A DNA stretch of 64,000 nt from positions 1 to 64,000 of the forward strand of contig NZ_JAFRSC010000032.1 in NCBI RefSeq assembly GCF_017427765.1, in the 5' to 3' direction. A program made the position numbers and the translations under genes. The stretch's first letter is position 1, and every line of letters starts with the position of its first letter. Shown here piece by piece: positions 35,201 through 43,998 of the stretch. The stretch comes from Methanobrevibacter sp. (GTDB taxonomy: Archaea; Methanobacteriota; Methanobacteria; Methanobacteriales; Methanobacteriaceae). The notes below the pieces were generated by a model. That model worked only from the letters and a program-made list of their open reading frames with translations, did not search any database and had not been told where the DNA came from.

Positions 35201-37714
35201 GCCAATGTAAAAGTTCCAATTGGACTGAACGGCTGGATTGCTATTGCAATGGATGATAAATTATGTTTCAATTCATCTTTAAAAGATATTGATAATTATA
35301 ATTACATAGATTGGGGTCCATTTGAAGGCCAATTCGAATATTGGGTTTATAATTCACAATTGAATGAAACATTTGATATAGGAATTCATAATGTTACCGT
35401 TTTCTGTAACGTAGAAGGCATATTCTATAATCAAAGCGGTCAGATAGAATTGGTTAAACCTGACGGTGCATCAAATGGTACTGCAAGTATTGAAATATAT
35501 AATACACCAAAAGATGTATACGATGATTGGAACAAATTCATTATAATTAAAAGTGATGATGACCTTATAGTTCAAGTTCTATTAAATGGAACAAAAGTCA
35601 TTGACACTAATTTATATGATAGGGATGTCATTTCATTTGATTATGAATATTGGGCATATTGCATTTATGCATATAAACTCGATCCATTGCCTGAAACATA
35701 TAATATGACAGTCATTCTTTATGATGATGTTGAAGGTGAAGTAATTTTAAATGTCAGTAGCATGGTTTCATTTTATGGTGAAAAGGATGAAGATGTGAAA
35801 TATAATTTTGCTGAACAGATTTCACTGGACAACAGTTCACAAGAACTTATCTTCATTTCAGGTTATCTAACCAATGAAAGCACTATTGTTATTTCAGTTG
35901 ATGGTGTAGAATATCTTAACTGCACATTAAACGAACTGAAATATGTTGAAAATGAAAAAGAAATAGGATACTCATTAGTTTTATCTAATTTGACTTCCAG
36001 TTTGACTCCTGGAAAACATAAGTTAACAATCAACTATTTAGGTAAATATGAGTTCCATGATGAAGCTTCAGAAATAATTTTCGCCAGAACAACACCTGAT
36101 TTAGAAATCAAACCAATAAATGATGGACTGGTAGATGAACCGATTTTAATCGAAGTGACTGCAAAAGAATCATTCAATGGTGATGTAACTGTAAAAGTAG
36201 GTGATGCAAACGTTACTGTAACATTAAATAATGGTTATGGTAATAATACTGTTTTATTGCCTGCAAAAACAAATTATAAAGCTACAATCAATTTTACTGA
36301 AAACGACGGATTCTTCGCTCAGGAAGCTGAAAGTAATGCATTTGATGTTGATAAAGCAAACTCTGAAATTAAAATTACTGTCGGTTCCAATTACACTGTA
36401 GGTGACTCATTTACTATTGTTATTACCAATAACACTGCTGTTAATGTGACTATTAATGATAAACCGTATGCTGTTAAAGCTGACGGTACTGTTGATGTAG
36501 ATACTACTGCTTTGGATGCTGACACTTACAAGGTAGTTGCTTCTAATGCTGAAACTTCAATGTATAAAGCTAATTCAACTTCCAAAGAGTTTACCATTGT
36601 TAAAAAACAAAATGAAGTAACAATCACTGTAGATTCCAAATACACTGTTGGAGATAATTTCACTATTGCAGTAACCGCTAAGACTGCTGTTAATGTGACT
36701 ATTAATGATGAGCCATATGCTGTTAAAGCTGACGGTACTGTTGATGTTGATACTAGCAAACTCAAAGCAGGAGAATATACTGTTGTTGCATCTGCTGTAA
36801 GTGATGGAAAATATCTTTCAGCCAATGAAACCGCTAAGTTCACCATTTCTAAATTAGCTAGTAAAATTGAATTCACTTCAGTTAATAGGGATTGTGTGAT
36901 TCAGGCTAAACTGTCTGATATCACTGGTGAAATTATTGCAAATGCAAATGTTACCTACACAATCAATGGTGTAAAAAATTCAACAAAATCCAACGAAAAT
37001 GGTATAATAACTATCAATGCAACTGATAACAGTGTCATTGAGATTATTTATGCTGGTGATGATTCTCTATTGTCTGTAAACGGTTCACTTACCTTGAAAA
37101 ATATTAATCCGACAAGAAAAGATACAAGCATTATAGCTCAAGACTATGACACTAAGGCTATTGATTATTATGCTGGTGAGCGTGGAGGATACTTTGAAGT
37201 AACTTTAACCGACGGATCCAAACCTATTGCAAATAAAGCTGTAAAAATAGGATTCAACGGTAAAGTATACAACACAACCACTGATGATAAAGGTTTAGCA
37301 AGATTGCAAATCAACTTGGCTAAAGCTGGAACCTATACATTTGCTGTAGCATTCTTAGGTGACGATGACTACAAAGGTGCATTCGTTGTACAAAAAATCA
37401 CAGTAACCAAGAAGACAACCAGCATTTCAGCTTCTGCTAAATCATACAAAGCATCTGCAAAAACCAAATCATACACAGTAACCTTAAAAACAGAAAAAGG
37501 ATCATCCATCGACGGTAAAACCTACCTCAGAAATGGTAAAACTGTTAAACTTACTGTAAACGGTAAAACCTACACAGCAAAAACCAATGCAAAAGGTCAA
37601 GCTACCTTCAAATTAGATATATCTAAAAAAGGTACTTACACCGCAAACATTAACTTTGCGGGTGACGACTCATATCTTGCATCAAAAGCTAGCGCAAAAA
37701 TAACAATTAACTAG
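32270..37714 (+). CDS. Large secreted adhesin-like surface protein with Ig-like repeats
   Basis: The protein is about 1814 residues. It starts with a clear signal peptide (MKLNKIFLVSIFLLAMVMLGAVSAADD; I prefer ATG 32270 to the upstream ATG 32258). It then has a chain of beta-sandwich, Ig-like units with alternating 'GNITVxIDGxxY', 'LxxGxYxIxIxYxGD' patterns. Two tandem copies of about 84 residues ('TVGDSFTIVITNNTAVNVTIND' and 'TVGDNFTIAVTAKTAVNVTIND') lie near residues 1365-1530. The C-terminus has two more Big/Ig-like units ('AGTYTFAVAFLGDDDYKG', 'KGTYTANINFAGDDSYLASK'), a common ending of Methanobrevibacter adhesin-like proteins. It is very acidic, as expected for an exported archaeal wall protein. 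No C-terminal membrane anchor is seen. Confidence 0.88.
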   Translation: MKLNKIFLVSIFLLAMVMLGAVSAADDTKDLETSIDNQIVGDSIDDVGLTSQQDVSIVGDSESENEDISSHEAKNTTISINTGRIAIDDNETWLVDIKAPADSKYEVTVSVGSGEIFNSEKDKFTKVIDDQDLKYKHYQLTAPSLFDDIPDYQLSVYIMDGNDEINSLIEYVDLYYRYEVNLDNIRIPDAVRAGPVMDDEEGYQYGVYLFFEDDASGNFTILVDDVERFSDKISNYYFYDGVFDLTDLDLTYGTHKINIKYDGDKDYYPFNIEKEFIYYYFRAYVSDNVTLGDDDDIYIYFSIDAEGNMTVYIDDEHNYTYDVHSMLYDEEMDEYTSRIVIPLENLDFGTYDLKITYSGENYPSATLSGTFNINDYLLEIFDWDYYRYDRQYYYDMESIYFEVRVPSDAEEDVSLIINGIPQDPISVEDGWGSFKFSEYVLGDNTINLTYGDEKYFKKTVNYTLPISARIKMIDGWTDIIYMDENYNITVTLPSDAKGNLSVYKYGYDDEGFPAYDLIKTERLTDGYASISISDIALGEYDLIARYEGSDYIVGEEYAECVAILPNVEYLSKIYVNTTQKINVTASDDTVGDYNITLWNCEYDEDDYELGDLITVLYDGSVDSRVSFDLPDGLEVGLYVVKVKYNSSDYEQTKNYLVEVTDISPSWEMYATYRKDESEYIFSVQNIPREADGIITLYIDDKFSGERILEDYYDDFYKFLEPGIHSWEITFTNDSYYEDSKYSGSVIVFDISVVNRETLDIVENATDALVRIYCFSNISGEFVVKYWYGDSFERSQYIKHIINENDYGKNLTWKLNEFNITSYGLYGIDVFYFEDPENEFYRDDNAFIGWGDIRIFDNREFRAELIYERSISIFLDEDVIGIYCPDGSFEKIINITVMDNNKAIVKSFSHAVKKDEEKNYFNLTLNDLGISAPGKYIINITVDGKEISNEAKEFEVSDPIEISDCAYVNELENEYEIIANVKVPIGLNGWIAIAMDDKLCFNSSLKDIDNYNYIDWGPFEGQFEYWVYNSQLNETFDIGIHNVTVFCNVEGIFYNQSGQIELVKPDGASNGTASIEIYNTPKDVYDDWNKFIIIKSDDDLIVQVLLNGTKVIDTNLYDRDVISFDYEYWAYCIYAYKLDPLPETYNMTVILYDDVEGEVILNVSSMVSFYGEKDEDVKYNFAEQISLDNSSQELIFISGYLTNESTIVISVDGVEYLNCTLNELKYVENEKEIGYSLVLSNLTSSLTPGKHKLTINYLGKYEFHDEASEIIFARTTPDLEIKPINDGLVDEPILIEVTAKESFNGDVTVKVGDANVTVTLNNGYGNNTVLLPAKTNYKATINFTENDGFFAQEAESNAFDVDKANSEIKITVGSNYTVGDSFTIVITNNTAVNVTINDKPYAVKADGTVDVDTTALDADTYKVVASNAETSMYKANSTSKEFTIVKKQNEVTITVDSKYTVGDNFTIAVTAKTAVNVTINDEPYAVKADGTVDVDTSKLKAGEYTVVASAVSDGKYLSANETAKFTISKLASKIEFTSVNRDCVIQAKLSDITGEIIANANVTYTINGVKNSTKSNENGIITINATDNSVIEIIYAGDDSLLSVNGSLTLKNINPTRKDTSIIAQDYDTKAIDYYAGERGGYFEVTLTDGSKPIANKAVKIGFNGKVYNTTTDDKGLARLQINLAKAGTYTFAVAFLGDDDYKGAFVVQKITVTKKTTSISASAKSYKASAKTKSYTVTLKTEKGSSIDGKTYLRNGKTVKLTVNGKTYTAKTNAKGQATFKLDISKKGTYTANINFAGDDSYLASKASAKITIN

Positions 37715-37748
37715 AGAGATTTAAATCTCTCTAAATTTTTCTTTTTTT
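37712..37748 (+). terminator. Terminator of the adhesin gene
   Basis: A perfect 22-bp palindrome (37712-37733; arms TAGAGAGATTT and AAATCTCTCTA) begins in the TAG stop codon itself, followed by T-rich sequence to 37748. It may also end the convergent comE transcript. Confidence 0.65.
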
Positions 37749-37764
37749 AAAATAAGTATAAAGA

Positions 37765-38304
37765 TTATTTGATAGTATTCATAAATCTTTTTTTGATTTC
37801 AACTGGTTCTAAATCGATTATAGGAGCAGATGAATTTCCGGCTTCAGTATTATAAACTATAAAACTGGCATCATCACTTTTGATAATCTCTTTTAAATCA
37901 ATGTCTTTAAAATCATAGCTGTTTTTAAAACCAACGCCTTTTGCAATGTCTGTCAAATCAAGCAATTGAGCATAGGTATCCTGATTTCCAGTTGAACCGT
38001 AAGCACCATTGTCGATTACAATCCAGGTTAAATTTTTTGGATTTTCAGCAAAAATTGTTACAAGGGAACCCATATTCATTAAAAGAGCTCCGTCGCCGTC
38101 AATAACAACAATGTCTTTATCCGGTCTTGCCAGTGCAAGGCCAAAACCTATTGATGATGCAAGGCCCATAGAACCGATCATATAAAAATTTTCATCTCTG
38201 TCAGCTATATCATATAACTCTCTTGAAGGAAACCCGATATTGCAAACAACAAGCTCATCATCAATATTTTTCATTATGTCTTCTATTGCTTCTCTTCTTG
38301 CCAT
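37765..38304 (-). CDS. comE: Sulfopyruvate decarboxylase, beta subunit
   Basis: The 179-residue TPP-binding half has 'NIGFPSRELYDIADRDENFYMIGSMGLASSIGFGLALA' and the TPP/Mg motif GDGALLMNMGSLVTIFAENPKN...IVIDN. With ComD it decarboxylates sulfopyruvate to sulfoacetaldehyde in coenzyme M synthesis. It is preceded by comD (4 nt). It lies 6.3 kb from comA, on the opposite strand. Confidence 0.94.
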   Translation of the reverse strand: MARREAIEDIMKNIDDELVVCNIGFPSRELYDIADRDENFYMIGSMGLASSIGFGLALARPDKDIVVIDGDGALLMNMGSLVTIFAENPKNLTWIVIDNGAYGSTGNQDTYAQLLDLTDIAKGVGFKNSYDFKDIDLKEIIKSDDASFIVYNTEAGNSSAPIIDLEPVEIKKRFMNTIK

Positions 38305-38308
38305 CTTA

Positions 38309-38803
38309 TCACCAATATTTTATTTTCAAAAGTACTGAAACTGGTTTTCCCTCTTCACAGGACAATTCCCATGCTTCTCTAATGTCCTCATAAGCGCCAT
38401 CAGGTTTCGCCGGTTTGAAAAATTTAAAATCCATAGCCTCTAAAATCCTTGGTGTTGATTCACCCATTGGAACCTGTCCGCAAATGTTTTCACCTTCAGT
38501 TCCTCTATGGCTCATTATCATTAACAATGGCATTTCATATAATTCTGTAAGGGATTTCAATGCGTTTATTGAGTTTCCAAGCCCTGAATTCTGCATTAAA
38601 ATGGCAGGCTTTTTACCTCCAAGATATGCTCCGGCACATATTCCGATTCCTTCCTCTTCACGTGTAACAGGAATATGGATTATTTCATCGTCATAGTCAA
38701 TCATGTTTAATATTTTTGATAGGTTAACGCAGGGAACGCTTACAATGAAGTCGATTCCTACATCTTTAAGGCCATTATAAATAGCTTCACTACTATCCAT
38801 CAT
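38309..38803 (-). CDS. comD: Sulfopyruvate decarboxylase, alpha subunit
   Basis: The 164-residue PYR-domain half starts 'SSEAIYNGLKDVGIDFIVSVPCVNLSKI' and has 'PVTREEEGIGICAGAYLGGKKPAILMQNSGLGNSINALKSL', including the glutamate that activates TPP. It works as a complex with ComE. It is the first gene of the minus-strand pair, with a 174-bp divergent gap to cofH holding both promoters. Confidence 0.94.
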   Translation of the reverse strand: MMDSSEAIYNGLKDVGIDFIVSVPCVNLSKILNMIDYDDEIIHIPVTREEEGIGICAGAYLGGKKPAILMQNSGLGNSINALKSLTELYEMPLLMIMSHRGTEGENICGQVPMGESTPRILEAMDFKFFKPAKPDGAYEDIREAWELSCEEGKPVSVLLKIKYW

Positions 38804-38977
38804 ATCACTTCAAATCTTTTTAATAATTATTATTTATCAAAAATATTATAAAAAGTTATTTAATTTCAAATATTTGGAACAAGCATATTATTTTTTCATT
38901 TTAATTAATTTAAATTTCAATAGATATGAATAACTTAATAGTAACCTTTTTATTTAACTTTAGAGTAATATAAAATC

Positions 38978-40096
38978 ATGTTTGATAAACTGCCAATTTC
39001 TTCTAAAACAGAAAAAATCTTAACAAAATCACTTGATGAAGAGATAACTGTTGAGGAAGCCAATCATTTGATGAATATTAAAGGGGCGGATTTGTATCCG
39101 TTACTTGCAACAGCTGATTATTTAAGAGGTGAAATTGCAGGAGACAATGTAACATTCATTAACAACTGCAATATTAATTTTACAAACATCTGTACAGTCA
39201 GATGCGGTTTTTGCGCATTCGGAAAAGATGCAGATGATCCTGAAGCTTATATTTTAAATGATGAGCAGATTTTAGCTAAAGCTCAGGGTGCTGTGGAAAA
39301 TGGAGCCCGTGAATTTACACTGATGGGCGGAGTACTTAAAGATGCAGATATTGACTATTACGAACATTTACTTACTTTATTAAAAGATAGTCATCCAAAT
39401 GTTGATATTCATGGATTTTCACCAACAATGATTAGGGATGCATGTCTGGTTTCAGGAATTGACGTTGCAGAAGGTTTTGAAATACTTAAAAATGCTGGCC
39501 TTGACACATTGCCTGGAACTGCCGCAGAAATATTAACTGACCGTTCAAGGGAGATAATATGTCCTGAAAAGGTTAGTGTGGCAGATTGGATTGATATCAT
39601 AAAAACTGCTCAGGAAGTTGGCGTTAAGGGTTCTGCAACAATAATGTACGGTCATGTTGAAACTTTAGAAGAAAGGGTAGAGCATATTGACATTATCAGA
39701 CAGATTCAACAGGATACTGGTGGTTTTACAGAATTTATTCCAATGACATTTATGCATGAGTTCTCTCCAATATTTTTGGAAGGCCAATCAAATCTTGGAG
39801 CTACTGGAACTCAGGATTTAAAATTATATGCAGTTTCAAGGTTAATGCTTAGAGATTTAATCCCAAATATTCAGGTATCATGGGTAAAAATGGGTTTCAG
39901 ATTTGCTCAGGTGTCACTGACTGCAGGTGCCAATGATTTGGGCGGAACTTTAGGTGGAGATGAACTGTCTGAAGCATCAGGTGCACCTGATGGGGTTGAA
40001 GCATCAATTGAAACTTTAAGCAGTATGGTAAAGGATTTGGGCAGAACTCCGATAGAGAGAAATTCAACATATACGGAATTTTATCCTATTGAGTAG
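38978..40096 (+). CDS. cofH: FO synthase subunit 2
   Basis: This radical-SAM enzyme of 372 residues has the cluster motif C72-x3-C76-x2-C79 (NICTVRCGFCAFG). CofH-type features are 'NNCNINFTN', 'GAREFTLMGGVLKDADIDYYEHLL' and 'IHGFSPTMI'. It condenses a tyrosine-derived fragment with the ribityl-uracil on the way to FO, the F420 chromophore. cofG is not in this window. It is followed after 11 nt by a thymidylate kinase gene. Confidence 0.95.
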   Translation: MFDKLPISSKTEKILTKSLDEEITVEEANHLMNIKGADLYPLLATADYLRGEIAGDNVTFINNCNINFTNICTVRCGFCAFGKDADDPEAYILNDEQILAKAQGAVENGAREFTLMGGVLKDADIDYYEHLLTLLKDSHPNVDIHGFSPTMIRDACLVSGIDVAEGFEILKNAGLDTLPGTAAEILTDRSREIICPEKVSVADWIDIIKTAQEVGVKGSATIMYGHVETLEERVEHIDIIRQIQQDTGGFTEFIPMTFMHEFSPIFLEGQSNLGATGTQDLKLYAVSRLMLRDLIPNIQVSWVKMGFRFAQVSLTAGANDLGGTLGGDELSEASGAPDGVEASIETLSSMVKDLGRTPIERNSTYTEFYPIE

Positions 40097-40107
40097 CTGG
40101 TGGAAAC

Positions 40108-40692
40108 ATGAAGAAATTTATTGTTATTGATGGATTGGATGGCTCTGGAAAGGATACTCAAGTTAATATGATTGCTGATGTTTATAAAAAACAGGGTAGG
40201 GATGTTACCATTAGGTCTCATCCATGCAGTGACAATAAATATGGCAGAAAATCAAAAGAGGCGCTCCTGAAGGAAGGCAAAGTCAATCACATAAAGGCAA
40301 CAATTTATTTCGGTCTTGATGCCATCAGGTCTGTTCAGATGTACTGTCACAATAAAAATACAGATGTAGTTATATTTTCAAGATATATTCTGGCTGTAAT
40401 GTATCTTCCAAACGTTGTAAATTCAATCGTTTATAAGGTTGTTACTTTTGTTCTTCCGACTTCAGACTGCATGTTCTTTTTGGATGTATCTCCCGAAGAG
40501 TCACTTAGAAGAATGGCAGGCCGTGGAGATGAAAAGGAAATGTTTGAAAACATGGAAGATTTGACTAAAAATCGTTTAAGGTCACAAAAATTCACATACA
40601 ATTGGAATGTGATTCCAGGTGATGATTCTGCCGAAATAATATCTGAAAAAATAGCCAGTAAATGTTTGGAATCCGATAAATTATTATCTTAA
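40108..40692 (+). CDS. tmk: Thymidylate kinase-like protein
   Basis: The 194-residue P-loop kinase has Walker A DGLDGSGKDTQ (8-18), the base-binding region 'VVIFSRYILAVMYLPN', and lid 'ECL-like' segment 'RRMAGRGDEKEMFE'. It should phosphorylate dTMP to dTDP. Lys is followed by Asp (GKDT), as in archaeal TMP kinases. A GGTGG ribosome binding site lies 11 nt after cofH. It is convergent with priS. Confidence 0.85.
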   Translation: MKKFIVIDGLDGSGKDTQVNMIADVYKKQGRDVTIRSHPCSDNKYGRKSKEALLKEGKVNHIKATIYFGLDAIRSVQMYCHNKNTDVVIFSRYILAVMYLPNVVNSIVYKVVTFVLPTSDCMFFLDVSPEESLRRMAGRGDEKEMFENMEDLTKNRLRSQKFTYNWNVIPGDDSAEIISEKIASKCLESDKLLS

Positions 40693-40695
40693 TAC

Positions 40696-41667
40696 TTATT
40701 TTCTTTCATAAACAAACTTAGGAACTGCCTTATCAAACGGATCAAAGGTTTCTCTGTCTTTAACTTCCATACATTTCATGCTGACTTTTGAGTGTAGTGA
40801 GGATGGCAGTCTTAATATTCTTTTCAGGTCAATAGTAACTTTAGCATCAATGGTTGCAAGATTAACTCTCGCCATAGCTTCAACAAGATTTTTATAACGT
40901 CTAGGACCAATATCCTTTTTAAACAGTCCCCAATTGTCATTGTCCAGGTGGTGTCTTGATGCCATAATGTCTTTCATCAGTTTCGGATTTATGCCGTCAA
41001 GCTTTTCATTTCCAACAAGGTGCTGGATGTTGAATTTAACTTTATCTGTAAATATCTTGGAATATCCTATTGGAATTGAGAAATGCTCAAAGTTAAAGCT
41101 TTGATTTGATATTTCGGAGTTGATAAATTGTGATTTTGGAACTTCAGCTCCTGCAACATACTTCAGGACTTCAGATCTAAGTTCACTATTTGCAAGCATC
41201 ATCTCTTCATCGAGAATTCTTATGTGATAACCCCGGCCTGAATAAATCAGATGTATGTTTTTAAGGCCCAAATCAGATTCCAAAGTATCTATAAGGTTGT
41301 TGACGATTTCTAAAGCTTCACCAAGACAGATTTCACAAACACCATCACATTGACATGACCTGATTGGAATATCCTTTGCATCAACATCGAAAATATACTC
41401 TGCTTTTAACCAGTCTTCCCTTCTTTTAGGATTGTTATAAAAAGCAACAGAGATATACGCAGCAAATGGCGCTTTATATCTTAAGAATTTGCGTAAAGAC
41501 TCGGTTCCTCTAAAGACCTTATATCTGTCGTTAGGGCCTCTTCCATTGTGGTCAAAACCGAATTCCCTTTTTTTAATGTCGGTTGCAATGAAATCGGGCA
41601 GGTCTTTTGGGTCCCATTCCTCACGGTAATATTGTCTTCGCTCTTTGATGGTTGCTTTAGAAAACAT
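40696..41667 (-). CDS. priS: DNA primase small (catalytic) subunit
   Basis: The protein is 323 residues from the ATG at 41667 (MFSKATIKERRQYYREEWDP). In-frame codons further upstream are hydrophobic and not part of the family. The catalytic aspartates D94 and D96 are in YIFDVDAKDIP. A cysteine cluster CQCDGVCEIC (about 104-113) gives the zinc site, and 'SGRGYHIRI' is the nucleotide-binding motif. With PriL it makes RNA/DNA primers at the fork. The two subunit genes are 0.6 kb apart with an unrelated opposite-strand gene between them. Confidence 0.93.
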   Translation of the reverse strand: MFSKATIKERRQYYREEWDPKDLPDFIATDIKKREFGFDHNGRGPNDRYKVFRGTESLRKFLRYKAPFAAYISVAFYNNPKRREDWLKAEYIFDVDAKDIPIRSCQCDGVCEICLGEALEIVNNLIDTLESDLGLKNIHLIYSGRGYHIRILDEEMMLANSELRSEVLKYVAGAEVPKSQFINSEISNQSFNFEHFSIPIGYSKIFTDKVKFNIQHLVGNEKLDGINPKLMKDIMASRHHLDNDNWGLFKKDIGPRRYKNLVEAMARVNLATIDAKVTIDLKRILRLPSSLHSKVSMKCMEVKDRETFDPFDKAVPKFVYERK

Positions 41668-41754
41668 GATTATAAATTTATTTTTAAAGTATTTATTATT
41701 TGGGCATGTGCAGATTGGCACAGTTTTATATTTCATGCAAATAAATATAATCAC

Positions 41755-42270
41755 ATGAATGAATTTGTTGAAGTTATTGGGGTAGAACATTTAAAGACAG
41801 TTTTATCAAGCCTAACGCCAGAAGATATTGTAAAACCGGCTTATGACAACTGGCTGGCCTGTCAGCGAACTGGTCATACAGTCTTAAACTTGGAAACAGG
41901 TAAGGTTTATGGTTTGGGCATTGAGTTAAACCAGCTTCCATTGGCTGATGATATTTACATAGAATTATTTACAATAAAATCAAATGAAGACCCTATAAAT
42001 GAACAGGAACTCTTTTCAAAAGAGGAATATGAGGAATTTCTGGAGTTCAGCAGCGATGATCCATGTGAATATATTCCTGATATCATAACTGAATTTTGTG
42101 AAATGAAAGGAATAGATGAACATGAGCGAAAGATTGGACTTTTGGCATATAACTTTGAAAAAAAGGAGCAATATAACTATAATATGTGGGAATCCAAGAT
42201 TTTAAACAAGTATTATGATGCAATCTATGAAGACCACAATCCGTTTCAGTTTTCAGAATCTAGTCTTTAG
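41755..42270 (+). CDS. Unknown acidic protein between priS and priL
   Basis: The 171-residue product is taken from ATG 41755 (MNEFVEVIGVEHLKTVLSSL). It is strongly acidic, with no recognised domain. It includes 'LNLETGKVYGLGIELNQLPLADDIYIELFTI' (beta-rich) and a helical second half. It is divergent from priS with 87 bp between, and its stop overlaps the end of priL by 11 bp. The arrangement on the opposite strand between the two primase genes is odd. It may simply be a Methanobacteriales-specific gene. Confidence 0.65.
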   Translation: MNEFVEVIGVEHLKTVLSSLTPEDIVKPAYDNWLACQRTGHTVLNLETGKVYGLGIELNQLPLADDIYIELFTIKSNEDPINEQELFSKEEYEEFLEFSSDDPCEYIPDIITEFCEMKGIDEHERKIGLLAYNFEKKEQYNYNMWESKILNKYYDAIYEDHNPFQFSESSL

Positions 42271-43591
42271 GTGCTTCTTTGTCAAGCTGGAATTTCTTGC
42301 GACCATAACATGAAAGCGGATTATTTATTCCTTTGCATGATTTGTCCGGATGGCATAAGTGAGGAAGGTGAATTTTAATTTTCTCACAGCTCATTGGAGT
42401 ATACCATTTGGTTTCGCCTTCATGATTAATATCTACCCTGTCATGCATTCCAAATCCTAATTTTGATATGATATTGATTTTTTCCTGAGGCTGGTCTTCA
42501 AATAATGGTGGTGTACAGTTATCTGCTGCATCAAAAATCAATGGCAGAATTTCATTTTCAGTAATTGATAAATCAGGATCCATATCTGATACCTTAACAG
42601 TTTCATCTGATGCAAATATTCTAGGATACAGTCTTGCATATGAAGCAAATGATGTTAATAACAGTACAATTGCATCGTTACGTCCGCCTGAAGATACTCC
42701 TTCAACTGTTGTCTTGATGCATGGTGGAAATGCGTCAGGGTTAAGTTTTCCAGCCTGTACTGTTCCATATATTCCGCCGCTTCCGGCATAATACTGATTG
42801 TATTTGCTGGTTTCTTCGGGGATGAATTCCTTTAGCTCTTCGCCAATCTTTAGGATTGCTGGATGGATTTCAATTCTGGCAGACATTTCTTTTATTCTTG
42901 CAATGTATTCTTCTGTTTTTTGCATAATTAATCTGGACAATATCTGTTCTTTAACGCTGTCTCCAATCAATATTCCATACATTCTCTCAGGACTTCTGTC
43001 TTGAAATTCGTTTGCAAATCTGTATAAGAAGTCATCCTGCTGGAGAATAATATCTCCATGATCTATTAATAATTCAGTTAACTTGAGTTTTTTGGATGCC
43101 ACAACATCCCTTAAGGACTTCCAGTGAATGGCTCCATCAGTTTTGACTTCATCCAATACTTCGTCAATAATTTCAGCTCTTGACATTGGAGGTATTTTTG
43201 AAAGTCTTTCTAAAATAAGGGTTCCAAGAGAATCGACAAAGAGTCTTGTTTCACGTGATCCTAAATTGAACTGAATTGCGATTGCCTGGCATAATATGTG
43301 AAACGTAACTACATCCTGTGTGAAGAGGTTTTCATTTGTCAGGTATTCGAATTCAGACTGGGTGAAGTTTTTATTGTTCTTTTTTTCTATTGCCCATTGT
43401 ATACGTTTAATTGCAAGGTCATGATATGATTTTGGAATTATGGAATCATCTGATATTTTCTGATTGGTTGTATGGATGATAATATCAATTAATGATTCAT
43501 CTTCATCAAATATCTGATTCAAATCTCCGTATTGTCTTATAATTTGTCTTCCTTCATTTGACAATGGGTTTATATAAGAAACTTCAGCCAT
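42260..43591 (-). CDS. priL: DNA primase large subunit
   Basis: The 443-residue protein has the four conserved cysteines of the PriL iron-sulfur domain in its C-terminal half: 'FPPCIKTTVEGVSSGGRND', 'HLPHLCHPDKSCKGINN' and 'LSCYGRKK'. The N-terminal domain is helical. It binds PriS and is needed for initiation of primer synthesis. The ORF is monocistronic, with its promoter in the large gap above 43591. Confidence 0.93.
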   Translation of the reverse strand: MAEVSYINPLSNEGRQIIRQYGDLNQIFDEDESLIDIIIHTTNQKISDDSIIPKSYHDLAIKRIQWAIEKKNNKNFTQSEFEYLTNENLFTQDVVTFHILCQAIAIQFNLGSRETRLFVDSLGTLILERLSKIPPMSRAEIIDEVLDEVKTDGAIHWKSLRDVVASKKLKLTELLIDHGDIILQQDDFLYRFANEFQDRSPERMYGILIGDSVKEQILSRLIMQKTEEYIARIKEMSARIEIHPAILKIGEELKEFIPEETSKYNQYYAGSGGIYGTVQAGKLNPDAFPPCIKTTVEGVSSGGRNDAIVLLLTSFASYARLYPRIFASDETVKVSDMDPDLSITENEILPLIFDAADNCTPPLFEDQPQEKINIISKLGFGMHDRVDINHEGETKWYTPMSCEKIKIHLPHLCHPDKSCKGINNPLSCYGRKKFQLDKEAPKD

Positions 43592-43671
43592 GTTTTAAAC
43601 TTTTTATTTTATGTTTTAAATAGCTAACTCATTTTAAAAATTACTGTTGCTTTTTGTTTGAAAAGTTGGAG

Positions 43672-43697
43672 GGAGGGTGAAATTTGTTCCACCCTCT
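43672..43697. other. GC-rich hairpin in the priL-metG gap
   Basis: GGAGGGTG (43672-43679) pairs with CACCCTCT (43690-43697, last pair G-U) over a 10-nt loop. It stands out in DNA that is otherwise A/T. No T-tract follows directly on the plus strand, so it is not a classical terminator. It could be part of a small RNA. Confidence 0.4.
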
Positions 43698-43863
43698 GAA
43701 ATTCATTCTTAAATCCACAAAATATATCACACATTAAAATTCCGTTTCATCGATTTCTTTTTCATCGTTTTCTCAACTTGAAAACTATAACCTCTTTTTG
43801 TTTTTCTAAAAATTCATTTCTTTAGCAGTACTTTACTTATGGGCTAAATACCAAAAGTAACTG

Positions 43864-43998
43864 ATGGCTAAAAAGAAAATACCATCTAATATTACTGCAT
43901 TCAAGTCCAACCCTCCTAAAGAGGGAATTTTGATGTGCAATATTCATTGTTTTTATACTTCCTCTTTTTTTGATATAATTTTTATAAATTCCAGATAA
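43864..43998 (+). CDS. Possible 44-residue protein
   Basis: ATG 43864 opens a 44-codon frame (MAKKKIPSNITAFKSNPPKE...). The first half has ordinary composition, but the second half reads like AT-rich noise, and no ribosome binding site is seen. It could be a small gene or the remnant of a longer one. Confidence 0.2.
   Translation: MAKKKIPSNITAFKSNPPKEGILMCNIHCFYTSSFFDIIFINSR

Noticed and set aside
41548-41754. Extension of the 171-residue gene into priS
   Set aside because: It would overlap the primase start by more than 100 bp on the other strand and is cysteine- and phenylalanine-rich noise. ATG 41755 gives an ordinary protein.
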